Shown here: piece by piece, positions 21,320 through 32,672 of the stretch
Layout of the letters: every line of letters begins with the position of its first letter
Position numbering within the stretch: the stretch's first letter is position 1
From: Melastoma dodecandrum
Lineage: Eukaryota; Streptophyta; Magnoliopsida; Myrtales; Melastomataceae
Length of the DNA: 64,000 nt
Assembly: GCA_029817715.1 (NCBI GenBank)
Contig: JARUPY010000473.1
Location: 2,728,001-2,792,000 of the forward strand
Reading direction: 5' to 3'
Notes under the pieces: model-generated
Told to the model about the DNA's origin: nothing
What the model saw: the letters and a program-made list of their open reading frames with translations, nothing else
Database searches by the model: none
Translations under genes and position numbers: made by a program

Positions 21320-22723
21320 CAGTCCCTTTACTAGTTAGACCCAGTAAAACTCCATACTGCGACATGAAGACCCCTTTTTTGTTTGGACATAAACAAACTA
21401 AACTAAATAATTTGATTAATTAATCGAGATAAAATCCAATAATACAATGAAGTATTGTCCTAAAAAGAATTAAGAAATAAATGGATTGAATTGGAGTACT
21501 AAAATGACCATTTTTTTATTTATGTGTTTTTTATTTATGTATGGAAATCGTTTTCTTTCTATATTAATCTATATATCTATATTATATAAATTTCTATTGA
21601 TATGATATAGAAATTTATATGATCGATAGAAATTTATTAAAAATTAGAATAATTTTATTTTGTTAGTCCGAAACAGACTTCTTACTATTTTTTTGCTAAT
21701 TGAAATAGGGCATATGATAGGTCGGTAACCCTTGGAAAAAAGGGAAAGTCGTTTCAATATTATGTGATTTCAAAAATAAACTCTCAATCATGTGAAAATC
21801 AAACCAAATAAACAAAAGCCAGCTATCGGATTTGAGCCGATGACCATCGCATTACAACTACTATGCTCTAACCTCTGAGCTAAGTGGGCTCAAATAGAGG
21901 AAAAATTGTGTATGCATCCTAAATTGTGTATGCATCGTAAACTAATACGATCTTTTTTTTTATTAATATGTTTGATTAATATAAATTATATTAGCTATTC
22001 ATAATAACTATAGATTCCTCTCTTTTCATATTGATCAATATTTTAGAAAATAATGATTATTATTTCGATTATTTATTTTTTGTTATATAAAAAGTTTGAG
22101 TGATACAAAATGGATATCCATTTTCTGCTTATCAACACTTAAGGCAAACCTCTTTCAATAAGGTATTTGAAAATGTTTATGTATTAGAATTCTAGGAATT
22201 CTAAAGAATTCAAAATTCTAACTAATTCCAATATTTTTAATAAAAAATTGAAAATTTACTGTGAAATAATTAGTTTCGTTTTAGATATAATTAATGTTTA
22301 ATATTTTTGATAACTCGATAGAAAATATTTGATATTGTATCAAAAACCTTTTTTGAGTTTTTTTCTCAGAAGTTAAAGACAAAAAAGGAATCGACCGTCC
22401 AAGTATTTCAAATTACATAAAAAAAATTAAAATAATAATGATAGTAAGGGAGGCATACATATACATATATATATATACATATATATATATATATGTATAC
22501 AAATATGTATATGTATATATATTACGACATGTATCAATTTCTATTGAATTGTATAAAACAAAAATGATAGAATCATTTTGAGTTGTAACAAATGTGGGTG
22601 TCGGCTTTGGGTATCCAATAGACATTAAACAAAATGAAATAAAATAGAAATAGGCAAGAAATTCAAACAACAAGATCCACTTTTTTAGTTTATAGAGGGT
22701 TGATTTACATATAAATAGAAATC
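21320..22723. other. Nuclear plastid DNA (NUPT), part 1: rps4 5' end to trnT-trnL spacer
   Basis: Plastid-derived, AT-rich. It begins with the first codons of rps4 (minus, 21320-21365: start codon, then an internal deletion, then the PGLTSK-like stretch), continues through the rps4-trnT spacer, trnT and the first part of the trnT-trnL spacer, which includes an AT dinucleotide-rich stretch at about 22455-22520. It stops at the AAATC target site of element B and resumes colinearly at 41650. Confidence 0.88.
21817..21889 (-). pseudogene. trnT-UGU: Plastid trnT-UGU remnant
   Basis: A 73-base minus-strand tRNA-like sequence with the plastid tRNA-Thr(UGU) D-arm, TGT anticodon and T-arm recognisable. 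The 5' half of the anticodon stem has changed and no longer pairs fully, and the acceptor stem carries changes. It is a NUPT copy with no expected nuclear function. Confidence 0.85.
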
Positions 22724-24512
22724 TGTACACGTGCCTTCCGGCCTAGCACGCGCGAGGCGGTTCAGGCAACCCGAATCTGGGATGTGATCTCTCGGCTCTT
22801 CTGCACTTGCCGGGATGGGAGATTTGCAAATCAAGGTGGCTCTGGTTCTCTCTCTCCCGTGTTTTGCTTGGTCAATCTACCAGTCAGCTGGTTGGAAGAC
22901 ACGTTGAACTGGTGAAGTTATTGACTGCAGCGGATATGCCGTCTATGAATTTGTTGGAAGCGAGGTTGGAGGGTCGCCTTCTCCGGGATATACACCTACA
23001 CAAGAAAGAAAACAAATTAAGATGGAGAGAGAGAGAGAGAGAGGGAAAGAGAGAGAGAGAGAGAAAGAGCTCGATTGCAGGTATCGTCGTCGATTCTAAT
23101 TTGAACAGGGCCGGAGAAAGGGGTGGTGTCGACACTACGCCACAGACTAGGTGACAGTTAAAGAGGGGAAGAGGTTGTGCAAGGAGAGTTTGCTGTAGAA
23201 TTTGACCATGAGTCGTCGGACATTGGCCGGTGGGGAACCAGATCGGGTGACAAGTCGCTGAAATCGGCAAGAGAATGACCGCCTTGGGATGCCTACAGCA
23301 GGAACTGGTCTCTCTTCGCTGAATGGCTATCGTTTGGGAGGAGACGAATTGCCACGGCCCTGAAATAGAAGAAACAAACCAATACCTGAACCGGCAAGGA
23401 AAGGCAGGTTTGGGGTACGACCACTTTACATGCTACGAGCTGATGGTCCGTATTTGTGGGATGACAGCAAACAGTTAGGACTTCAGTAGCCGTAAGATCG
23501 CCACAGCAGGAGTGTTCGTTGCCGCTGCAGCTAGGGGAAACCTGTACAAGTGAAGAAAGAAGTTAGTACTAAAAGAATCCCTCCATGAAGCCGCAAAGGC
23601 CTCAGAAGGTGACATTTAGCGACTTCTTGTTCCTCAGAGAAGGGGAGACGCTGGTTGTTCCAAGAGCTGCTGGCGGGAGAGGAAGAAGAGATGCGTTGCA
23701 GTTGCTGATGTTGGAGACTTTGAAGAGGTTGATTCGAGATGGCTGGGAATCCCGTGTGCTTCATTGTCAGCGCTGAGGCAAGCTGAAGATAAGTTGATCG
23801 CTAGCATCCTCTTTCTTCATTGCTGATGCTGAGTTGGGCTCATTCGGGGAGTTCCACCTTGCTGGCATTCCTTACCTTGGTTGGGGATGGCTTTGAGGCT
23901 CCAACGGCGATGAAGCTCCTCAGGTCAGCGTCTTCCTCCCTCTTCTCTTCTTCTCTTTTCTTTTCTCTTCTCCCCTCTCTATTTTTTTTAGGAAGGTCTC
24001 CCCATAAAGGAATCGTTCACCCCCTTTCAGAAGCCTCCTCGTTCCCTTTTAAGAAGAGTTCTCTTATGGTTTTGCTGATTCTACCCCTCCCCCCAAACTT
24101 TCCGGATAGCCTCTTTTCTCTTAGTCTGGTTCCTTCCCCCTCCGAAATTTATTGAGATTTCTTTGATTTTCATCCGAAAGCTCCTGAACTGGTTGAAGTC
24201 TCCTTACTCTGGTTGGGTGCAGTAAAATGGGGGCTGTTGTGAAGGTTGTTGGGGAACATGTGTGTCCTTGCTCTTCAGTCTGCTGAAGATATTGCCGGAG
24301 CAGCTGATTTCAGTCTGCTTGAAGATATTGTTGGGGTATCTTCATTACAGATGATCCTCTGATTTGCCAAAATTCCTTGGCCAGGTGGAGAGCTGCGTCA
24401 GAGGTTGAAGAAGCATATTTCAATTAGTTATTGCCGAAGGAATTTCTGGGAACATTTCTTCTTCTTCTTTTTAATTCTTCTTGCGTGTGTAAGGGTATTC
24501 TGAAGGTGCCCT
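22724..24512 (-). repeat. Element B 3' LTR (left), internally deleted
   Basis: Begins TGTACACGTGCCTTCCGGCC like the right LTR at 32673 (TGTACGAGCGCC...), matching for about 60 bases. It then jumps to sequence matching about 34940-35280 and 40190-41455, so it lacks about 2.2 kb found in the right LTR as well as the chromovirus. A GAGA microsatellite lies at about 23024-23069. Homology ends near 24512; the last 190 bases of the right LTR have no counterpart here. Confidence 0.75.
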
Positions 24513-24519
24513 ACAACAA

Positions 24520-24950
24520 GTGAGCTCATGTAACTTGTTTTCTTTTAAAGTAAGAATGAAGTTTGCTCGTGTAACTTCTTTTATACGAAATGTGAAGTTG
24601 ATACTTCCCTTTTTGTATGATTTCATCGTTGCATTTTCGTCTTATGGAATCGAAGGCTTGACGAAATTGTTACTCTTACTTGATGTCTGTTGTGAAAGGA
24701 TGTTCATGTACCTATCAAGTAGATGGCTAGAAACAAGGAAATTCTTGTAACTTGTTTCTGCTAGAGTAAGAATGAAGTTTGCTCATGTAACTTCATTTGT
24801 AAGAAAAGTGAAGTAGAGTTTTGACACTTTCCTTTTTGTGTGATTTCATCAATGCATCTTCGTCCGATGGAATCGAAGGTTCGACGAAATTGCTACAAGA
24901 CCTTGGCCTAAAGCTTTGCCACCCTGCCACCCTCGCCTTTGTCATAGGAA
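24520..24950. repeat. 216-bp tandem duplication next to the left LTR of element B
   Basis: Two diverged units, for example TAAGAATGAAGTTTGCTC at 24551 and again at 24767, with following blocks (TTTTTGT-TGATTTCATC, GGAATCGAAGG) repeated in the same order. Tandem repeats between integrase and the 3' LTR are common in Tat elements. 24951-25311 shows no gene. Confidence 0.75.
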
Positions 24951-25311
24951 TTTTGCACCATACGTTTGAGGAGCTCTTGTACCTGCCCACGAGACAAATG
25001 ACGTAAATGAAATGTGTTCATGTAATTTTGCTTGACTGAGGAGAAGAATGATTGTGTTTCTCCCTTATCCCTAGTGTCAGTGTTCTTTATCCTGAATGAT
25101 TCTTCGAGGTATAAAAGAATTCAGCTGACAGATATTGTCTCAAAAATCTGACTTGAGATCTGGATACCATTCAGGTGTAATAACTTCGGAGAGCATCTGC
25201 ATTAATTGCTTGTGGCAGCTCTCCTCCATCCATTCTTGCTAGGATGGTTGCCCCTCCTGAGAAGGCGTGCTTGACGATGAAAGGTCATTCGTAGTTTGGA
25301 GCGAATTTTCC

Positions 25312-26072
25312 TCATGGATCCTTGACATTCGATAAGATTCTTTTAAGAACGAGGTCACCTGATCTGTACCTAATTGGTTTGACCTTTTTGTTGAATGCTC
25401 TAGACATGCGTTGTTGGTAGCATTGCATGTGGTGAGCTACGGCAAGTCGTTTCTCATCAATGAAGTCGAGGTGGGCGAGTTGATGATTAGCCTTCTCTTC
25501 TTCTGTCATGTTGCTTTGGGATGATATCCTGAGTGTTGGCAATTTGACCTCTGCTGAAATGACCGCTTAGTGCCGTAGACGAGTTCGAAGGGAGTTGCCC
25601 CAGTCGAAGTGCCCATCGTCGTTCTGTAGGGGAGTAATGCGAAAGGGAGCTTCTCGTGCCAATCGCGATAGGTATTTGTTGTCTTCTGAAGAATCTTCTT
25701 CATAATTTTGTTGGCGGCTTCGACTACACCATTCATTTGTGGATGATACGGTGAAGAGTTGAGATGTTTGATTCGAAATTCCTTGCATAGGGATTCCATT
25801 AGTTTGCTGTTGAAGTTTGAACCATTATTTATGACTAATAGTTCTGGAGCTCCATATCTGGCGATGATGTTCGCTCTCATGAAACGCACGATGTTGTTTG
25901 TTGTGACTTCTTTGAAGGATTGTGCTTCAATCCATTTGGTGAAGTAGTCGATTGCGACCAGCAAGAATCGATGCTCGTTGGATGCTTTGGGATTAATAGG
26001 CCCGATTACGTCCATGCCCCACGTTGAGAATGGCCATGGTTCGAATAACGGGTAAAGTCTTGTTAGAGGCAC
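25312..26072 (-). pseudogene. Element B integrase (core and C-terminal part)
   Basis: Minus strand: WPFSTWGMDVIGPI, AIDYFTKWIEAQS, NNGSNFNSKL and QMNGVVEAANKIMKK supply the rve core with its catalytic acidic residues, then the LPYRTTMGTSTGATPFELVYG block. A frameshift near 25540 moves the reading to the frame of 25312-25542 (KRLAVAHHMQCYQQRMSRAFNKKV). The N-terminal zinc finger is missing because of the deletion at about 26085. Confidence 0.85.
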
Positions 26073-26084
26073 ATGTACCTTGTC

Positions 26085-26301
26085 GCCGTAAATCTAACAC
26101 CCGCATGTCGAGTGCGCGAAGTAGGACGAGGATGCACGCTTCATATTCAGCTATGTTGTTCGTGCAGGGAAAGGTGACTTTGGCCGCCGTTGGGTAATAC
26201 TGTCCATATGGGGAAATTACCACAGCTTCTATTCCCGATCCCGAGGAATTGACTGCACCATCGAAGTACATCTTCCATCTTGGTTCTTGTTCCATGAGCA
26301 A
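26085..26301 (-). pseudogene. Element B archaeal-type RNase H remnant
   Basis: KMYFDGAVNSSGSGIEAVV and NNIAEYEACILVLLRALDM correspond to the first half of the second RNase H domain. It then joins directly, in the wrong frame, to sequence just before the integrase core (YGDKVHVP in the next frame), so roughly 1 kb with the rest of the RNase H and the integrase zinc finger has been lost. Confidence 0.82.
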
Positions 26302-26334
26302 GATGTTCTCATCTGGTAGTCCGATTTCTAAAGA

Positions 26335-27929
26335 CTAATCCGTTCCTGGATACTTAGCGATATGATCAGCGATTGTTCTCCCCTTGACTGACTTCGTGGA
26401 ATGAAATCGAATGTCGAATTCAGCGAGTTGCAATTGCCATTTAGAAACTGTTCCCATCAATGTTGGATCAGCGATTGTTCTCCCCTTGACTGACTTCGTG
26501 GAATGAAATCGAATGTCGAATTCAGCGAGTTGCAATTTCCATTTAGAAACTGTTCCCATCAATGTTGGCTTGTCAAAGAGGTATTTGAGTGGGTCATTCT
26601 CGGACACTAACAGGATCTCATAGTGCAGATATACCGTCGTAATATGTGGAGGACCCAGATGAGTGCACAGAAGGTACGCTCAGAAGTTATGTATCTCAAC
26701 TCACAATCTATAAATTTCTTGCTGAGGTAATAGATCGCGTGCTCCTTGGTGCCTGGCAGTTGTTGGGCGAGCATGGCTTCAAATGATTCTTCCCTAACGG
26801 TGAGGTAGAGCATGAGAGGATACCCTGACTTTGGCGGGATAAGAACTGGTGGTTCTGTCAAATACGTCTTAATCTGTTCAAATGCCATCGTGCAATCATT
26901 GTCCCACTCAAATTTGACGTCTTTCTTTAATTTCTTGAACAGTGGTTTGCATGTGTCTGCTAGGTTGGAAATGAACCGTCCGATATAGTTAACACGTCCC
27001 ATGAAGCCGCGCAACTCTTTGACTGACCTTGGAGCTAGGAGATCGCGAATTGCTTCGATTTTATTAGGATCAATCTCAATGCCTTTGTTACTGACGACGA
27101 AACCAAGAAGTTTGCCTGAAGTCGCTCCAAATACACATTTGGAGGGGTTGAGGCGCAACTTATACTTGCGAAGCCGTTCGAATAGCTTTCGAAAAATGGC
27201 GATCATGTCATCGACGTAGACTTCATTTTCGCGGTGCATCATATCATCAAATAAAACCACCATAGCATGTTGATAAGTTGCCCCGGCATTCTTGAATCCA
27301 AAAGGCATGACTCGATAGCAGAATGTGCCCCAGGGTGTCGTGAAGGTTGTTTTCTCTTTGTCCTCTTCAGTTATGCAAATTTGATTGTAACCAGAGAATC
27401 CATCCATGAAAGAGCACCTGTTGAATCCAATGGTATTGTCCACCAATAAATCGATGTGCGGGAGTGGAAAGTCATCCTTGGGACTTGCTTTGTTGAGGTC
27501 GCGATAGTCGACGTAGACACGGACCTTCCCGTTCTTCTTGATGACAGAGACTATGTTGGCAACCCATTGTGGATAGGTAGATACTTCAATAAAGTTAAAC
27601 TTCAGCAGCTTATCCACTTCTTCCTTGATGGCAAGGGCTAGTTCGGGCTTGTACCGGCATTGCTTCTGCTTTATAGGATGAATTGACGGATCTGTTGGGA
27701 TCCTGTGTTCCACAATTTCTGAATCTAGCCCCGACATATCTGTGTACGACCAAGCAAAGACGTCAGAGAATTCCCTAAGCAGGTTGACGATGTCTTCAGT
27801 TTCATCCTCTGATAAATCTGCGCCGATGAACAATTCCTTGGGGTCATCTTGAGTTCCGATGTCAATTGAAATCGGCTTCTGTAGAGTGATGTCCTTCGGC
27901 TCTTCATGTTGTTGAAGACCTTGTTCCAA
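26335..27929 (-). pseudogene. Element B reverse transcriptase and RNase H
   Basis: Minus strand; a 440-codon open stretch (26607-27929) holds the Ty3 RT with VYVDYRDLNKASPKDDFPLP, SFMDGFSGYNQI, MPFGFKNAGATYQHAM and catalytic YVDD (about 27210), followed by the RNase H region (PLMLYLTVREESFEAMLAQQ). About a dozen residues are missing just after the YVDD. A stop at 26607 and the 102-bp duplication follow. Confidence 0.88.
26364..26567. repeat. 102-bp in-frame tandem duplication in the RNase H tether
   Basis: Two near-identical 102-bp units (starting 26364 and 26466) encode the 34-residue segment with AEFDIRFHSTKSVKGRTIAD twice. The units differ at one or two positions, so the duplication is recent. 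Confidence 0.9.
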
Positions 27930-28017
27930 GCCATAGTATCATTATATGGATTTAGGGTCGTCTACTGCTTCTCCGTCTTGTTCAGGGGTTTTCTTGAGTG
28001 CTCCCGAAGCACCGTTC

Positions 28018-28111
28018 CTGAAAAGGAGAAGAAATTAGAGTAATGTAGTCAAATAAATTATTTGAAATATTATTTCATGCGACAATTTATATTAAGGCAT
28101 GCGTTTTTTAC
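28018..28111 (-). other. Putative 94-base intron upstream of RT in element B
   Basis: On the minus strand a GTAAAA donor at 28111 and a T/C-rich CTCCTTTTCAG acceptor at 28018 bound an AT-rich 94-base stretch. Ogre elements are known to splice an intron between the protease and RT regions. Here the protease-coding exon appears deleted, so function cannot be judged. Confidence 0.5.
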
Positions 28112-28280
28112 CAAAGAAAATGTTGTGGGGTCAGGACTTAGCGGGACCTTCGTCGTTTCCTCATATTCGCCCTGATCATCAACGATCCGATAGCACAAAC
28201 GCCCTAGGTACTGCCTGGGGGTCACGTTACATATAGACATCCTTGCTAGTCCGCGACCAGAAAAGTAAAGATGGAAAGTT

Positions 28281-30513
28281 TCACTCGTCGAGATGCATGT
28301 CTGACTCGGCCAGGATCGACGCTTCTATCATACAAACTTCTTCTTTGGACTCTCGTGTCCCGGTCTTCTCGTCTTCTTGATCAGCCAAGACCGAGAAGAA
28401 ATAAACCCCAATGTAATTCACATGTTCTGGAAGAAGATTGCTCTGAACATTCTGGGCAACTGTAGGCGCAGAAAATGTGATGGCTCCTTCATCTAACAGG
28501 TTATGAATTTTGAGCTTCAGAGCAATACAATCCTTTGTGTCATGCCCCGTTGCTCCTGAGTGGTACTGACAAACCACTTTGGGGTTGTATCCGAATGATG
28601 AAGGGTTGGTTGCTTTGGATTCAACGGGCTTGATGAAACCCATGTCCCTCAATCGAACAAACATGACATCGAGGGGATCGGGCGTTGGGGTTAAGTCCTC
28701 CAGCCTTCGTTGTGGACGCTCCATTTATGCAGGCCTTAGCTGCTCTTGTCCCACCATGTTGACGGGGGGGTCTGAAATGAGTAGCTTATGGGGCCAGGGG
28801 CCTAAGCGCGGCTACGACATACGTCCTTGGCGTGTACGAGGTCGGGGTGGAGTTGCCCCCATCGATTGCCTATTTTGTTCAGTAGTTACAATGAGCTCCT
28901 TGGGCTTGGGTTTCACTGTCGGTTTTGCAGAAGGGGAAGGGATTATCCCTTCTCGATTTACTCCATCAAGCTTGTCCGCATTGATGACCGCCTAGGCGAA
29001 GGTGGAGAATGTCTACCCGATCATGTAGGGCATGTACTCACGTGGAAGCAGCTGGAGGAATTCGCCGATGAGCTCCCTCTCTGTAAGCACCGGCTTTATC
29101 TGAGACGTGATGTGCCTGAACCGATAGGCAAATTGCATCACGTCTTCAGTGCGGTATCTCTTCAATTTCCGTAAATCCAAGATTGTAGGCGCCATCTCTA
29201 CATTGAAACTGTAATAGTTGAGGAAGTCGAGGGCCGAGTCTTTAAACGTCGTACTGACTAACATCTTTGGTGTAGTACCAGTGCAGCGCTGATTCTGCCA
29301 AACTCTCTTTGAACATGGTGATGCATAATTTATCGTCTGCTGGATATACCTCCATATTGTGGCAGAAGTGCTTGAGATGTAGCTCCGGGCAGCCATTCCC
29401 GTAGAATTTCTCGAACTCGGGCATTTTAAACTTTGGCGGGACTTGTATTTTGAGGGATCTAATAGTTGGCGTACTCCCAGTTGTGTGCCCGGTACCCTTG
29501 GATGGTGTTTAGGCGTTCTTCCAACTTCGCCATGCGGCGAGCCTCCTCTTGATGCATTGAGACAATCCTAGCCTCGAGCCTTGTCTCGAAAGCGTTGGTC
29601 TGTTGTTGCTCTCCAAATAACTCGTCGACGATCGCTGCGTTGCGGGTTCATGGGCTTGGCAAGGCTGGTTCCACATGCGGAACTGAAGGGGTAGCAATTG
29701 GCGGGGGAATTCTGAAAGTGGGAGGTTTGGAGGTTGTTTGAGGATAGGGAGTTGGTCCGGTTGTTTGAGTGTGGGAGTGGGGAGTCGGCCCGTACGGCAT
29801 TGGGAGGTAGGGAGTTAGCCCTTGGGATGTTGGTATGGTGGCAAATAAGGTTGAGGCATCGGAAGGGAGAGGGATGGCCCACTCATGTATGGGTTAGGTA
29901 AAGGTGCTATACTTATGGAGGTAGCGGATCTGGGCATGGCCGGGTTATAGGAAGGTAAATTGTTTGATGGGTGATAAGGAGGCAAAGTGTTTGATGAAGT
30001 GTTTAGGTTAGGATGGGATGGGTATTGTGGTGTTTGGGGTCCTGGCATGACGAGAGGAAGGTGAGGGTTTAGAGGTGTGGCTGCTAACTGTGGCTGCTAA
30101 CTGTCTTTGGAGGAGTTCTGCCATCATCGTCTTTAGGGAAGAGAATTTGGTTATGAGAGACTCCACCTTGTCTCCCAGTGAAGGACTACCGGCGCCTTGG
30201 GCTAGCATGTTTGAAGCAGTGTTGAAAGGAGCTGCAGCCAGCATCACTGACGGTGCTGCAGATGCGAGTGGTGGGATGTACAACGGTGTGGTTCTCCCGT
30301 ATGAGGGTTGCCCGACTGTGAGTACAGTCTGGGCAACGGCGGGAAGACAGAGATTGGGAAAGGCGAGGCAGCGTCCATCGAGGCCGAAAATTCGATGGCA
30401 GTGGGTGATGAGACTGCAATGGTGACCCCAGCGGCCGGGGCTATCTCCTCTTCTACAGTCGAGGACAAGACCATGGGAGTCAGCGCTGGTCCTGCCGAAG
30501 CTTCAGCCATCAC
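28281..30513 (-). pseudogene. Element B gag, broken
   Basis: Minus-strand pieces in several frames. A Pro/Ser/Ala-rich N-terminal region lies at about 29568-30513. The gag core at about 29013-29424 includes MPEFEKFYGNGCPELHLKHFCHNM and LAESALHWYY, then in the next frame DLRKLKRYRTEDVMQFAYRFRHIT. A Cys/His motif, CQYHSGATGHDTKDC, lies at about 28560-28600. At least three frame changes separate them. No protease active-site motif is visible between gag and RT. Confidence 0.75.
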
Positions 30514-30929
30514 TGCTTTGATGGCACGGTATCTGGGACGCTTTCGGTAAGGGGCTATTGCTCAGTACCTTGGCTTGGTAAACAAAGAAAAATTCGATCA
30601 GCATCAAGCAGTGATATTATGGATGCATGACATGTAGTGATGCATGATATGTCTAATGCAGGGATTGGATTGTTGTCACTCGAATTTAACCCCAAAAGAG
30701 AAGAAACGAATTAAATAGAAACCAATAAGTTCAACATCTTCATAAAAGTTAAAATACAATCAACTAAAAGGAAAGATAGAATGAGCTCGCAGGCCTGATA
30801 GCCGCATGAAGACGTCGTCGATCAGGTGCGATCCCACTGAGCATGACGCTTCCTCCAGAAACTAGGACTGAGCTGCGCGATCCTCCTCCTTGGGTTCTGG
30901 TGGAAGTTCACATATTTCTTCTGTGAGAG

Positions 30930-31811
30930 TCATCCATATGCGGGAGACATCTTGACCACCCTGTCGTCGAGGCTGATCGGTCGGAAGAGCTGCTGCGGAG
31001 TTATTCTGGTCCTCGGGTTCAATCCCAGCTGGTGTCGAACTTGGAACGGCACGTCGTAGGAGGTGCACCCAAACCCCATGATTGGAATGAAGTATCCATC
31101 CGTCGAGGAAGTGATGGCATCATCCGTGTCGAAGCAAGGGGCTCTCTGGTAGAAGTCGGCGGGCTCCAGAGAACGGAATAGTGCGTCGACTCCAACAAAG
31201 GTGCGTATAGGTAGGCGGGCTCGCTCCACAATGCGGGCCAGCAATCCTGGTATGTGTTCTCTCGTGAAGGCTTCTTCTATGATCCCGAGATGTGTGTAGA
31301 ACCACACTTGCAGTAGAGCCGGGCAGAAGGTCATCTTGTGGTTGCGGACTCCTCGCTTGGCTTCACGCACGATGTTGCTGAGGCTGAAGTTGGTTTCTCC
31401 AATCAGGTTGGGCAGGAAAGGAGCGCCATCCAAAATGGCTTTGGTGATGTAGGCGGCTCGTCTGTTGATTGTCTTCTCATTTTGCGGGTACAATATCGTC
31501 CCGACAAATAGCAGGACGAACGCTCGCGCTGATCCTTGTCCTTCACCCATGCGCGGGTTGTATAGTAGCATTTGCAGATCGATGATGCCATTGACGCTGA
31601 TGTCTCCTTGGGAATTGAATAGTCCGGGTACACTTGCCGACGGAATTTGGAGAAGCCTCGCTATGTATTCCTTCGGTTTGTTAATCCTAGGCAAGGGCAG
31701 TATTCCTGTGCGGTGGGGCATTTCAGCAAGGTTGATGTACTCTTCGTAGAGTGGCGCCAGCGTCAAATCCCCAAAGCGGAAGATGAAAGAATCCGGATCC
31801 CAGCGCGCCAC
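30930..31811 (-). CDS. Element B ORF1 (Ogre ORF1-like), probably truncated
   Basis: A 293-codon minus-strand ORF upstream of gag, beginning near MARWDPDSFIFRFGDLTLAPLYEEY. Ogre-type elements carry such an ORF1 of unknown function before gag, and the FGDLTL..LEEY-like opening fits that family. It ends at a stop at 30930; the homologous protein is usually longer, and the adjoining open frame at 30862-31068 suggests a frameshift near its end. 31921-32640 is the non-coding 5' leader of the element. Confidence 0.7.
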   Translation of the reverse strand: MARWDPDSFIFRFGDLTLAPLYEEYINLAEMPHRTGILPLPRINKPKEYIARLLQIPSASVPGLFNSQGDISVNGIIDLQMLLYNPRMGEGQGSARAFVLLFVGTILYPQNEKTINRRAAYITKAILDGAPFLPNLIGETNFSLSNIVREAKRGVRNHKMTFCPALLQVWFYTHLGIIEEAFTREHIPGLLARIVERARLPIRTFVGVDALFRSLEPADFYQRAPCFDTDDAITSSTDGYFIPIMGFGCTSYDVPFQVRHQLGLNPRTRITPQQLFRPISLDDRVVKMSPAYG

Positions 31812-32647
31812 CAGATTCTACAGGAGAGCCCAATCCAACTCCAAGCGAATGAGGTGGAAGAGCCCCTTGAGCTTGGACTGCACGAACTCGAGCTCGGATG
31901 GCCTTAGCAACGGCAACCACTGGTGGAGGTGATGGGCATCAGGCATGTTCTTCTGTCACAGTGAAATGGGCTCCATGAAGTCTTCCTGCATAATAGAGCG
32001 TCATTCGGGGATGATAACATTCCAATCCCTAACCCTAGTATAGTATGATTCGGCACGCAATTTGTGCAATCGTGTTCAAGTAAAAGAGAATGTAGGCAAT
32101 TACAAGAACAATTGTGAATTGAAATGCATTCATGCGATTATGAGTGTGTATGGATGTATTAAAGCGGTAAAATGAGTTAGGGAAGGGAGAAAAGGAATTT
32201 GGAACCCCCGTGACCAACCCAAACCGCTGCAAAATGAATAGAGTTAGTGTCACGATTTATCACATACAACACATACCAGAACATGTCCCTACACGAGTAG
32301 TAGTCACTTAGTAACAAGCAAATGCACGTGCGGCGTCTAGTACCCGTAGTGGGCTAGCAATTCTAGACTCGGATGAAGGTTTCTAAGACCTCCCTCGGAC
32401 TAAGGGAGGCGGGTCCCAGTCCATAGCCTACAAGCCGTAAGAAGCAGCCGAGGCCGTGCCTTTCGGTGACCCCTTAAAGATCCTATTCCTGGGTATAGGG
32501 ACTTACCTAGGTATGCCTAATAAAGCGGCAAACAACACAGGTACGAGATCATACAAAGGGCACCGAGCCAATCAATTACATGCGAAAATAAGCAACTCCC
32601 CTACGCATGCGGTAAAAAGTTTTCAGTAGGAATTCACATGCGACGGC

Positions 32648-32665
32648 TCCCCAGCGGAGTCGCCA
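32648..32665 (-). promoter_or_regulatory. Primer-binding site of element B
   Basis: The minus strand reads TGGCGACTCCGCTGGGGA, the site known from Ogre-type elements and complementary to a tRNA-Arg 3' end. It lies seven bases from the LTR end (TGTAC at 32673 on the + strand). Confidence 0.85.
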
Positions 32666-32672
32666 TCCGGGA

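Noticed and set aside
22807..23154. Gene in the left LTR of element B (115-codon ORF)
   Set aside because: Its C-terminal part is a GAGA microsatellite, and the sequence is part of an LTR repeated at 34940-35280.
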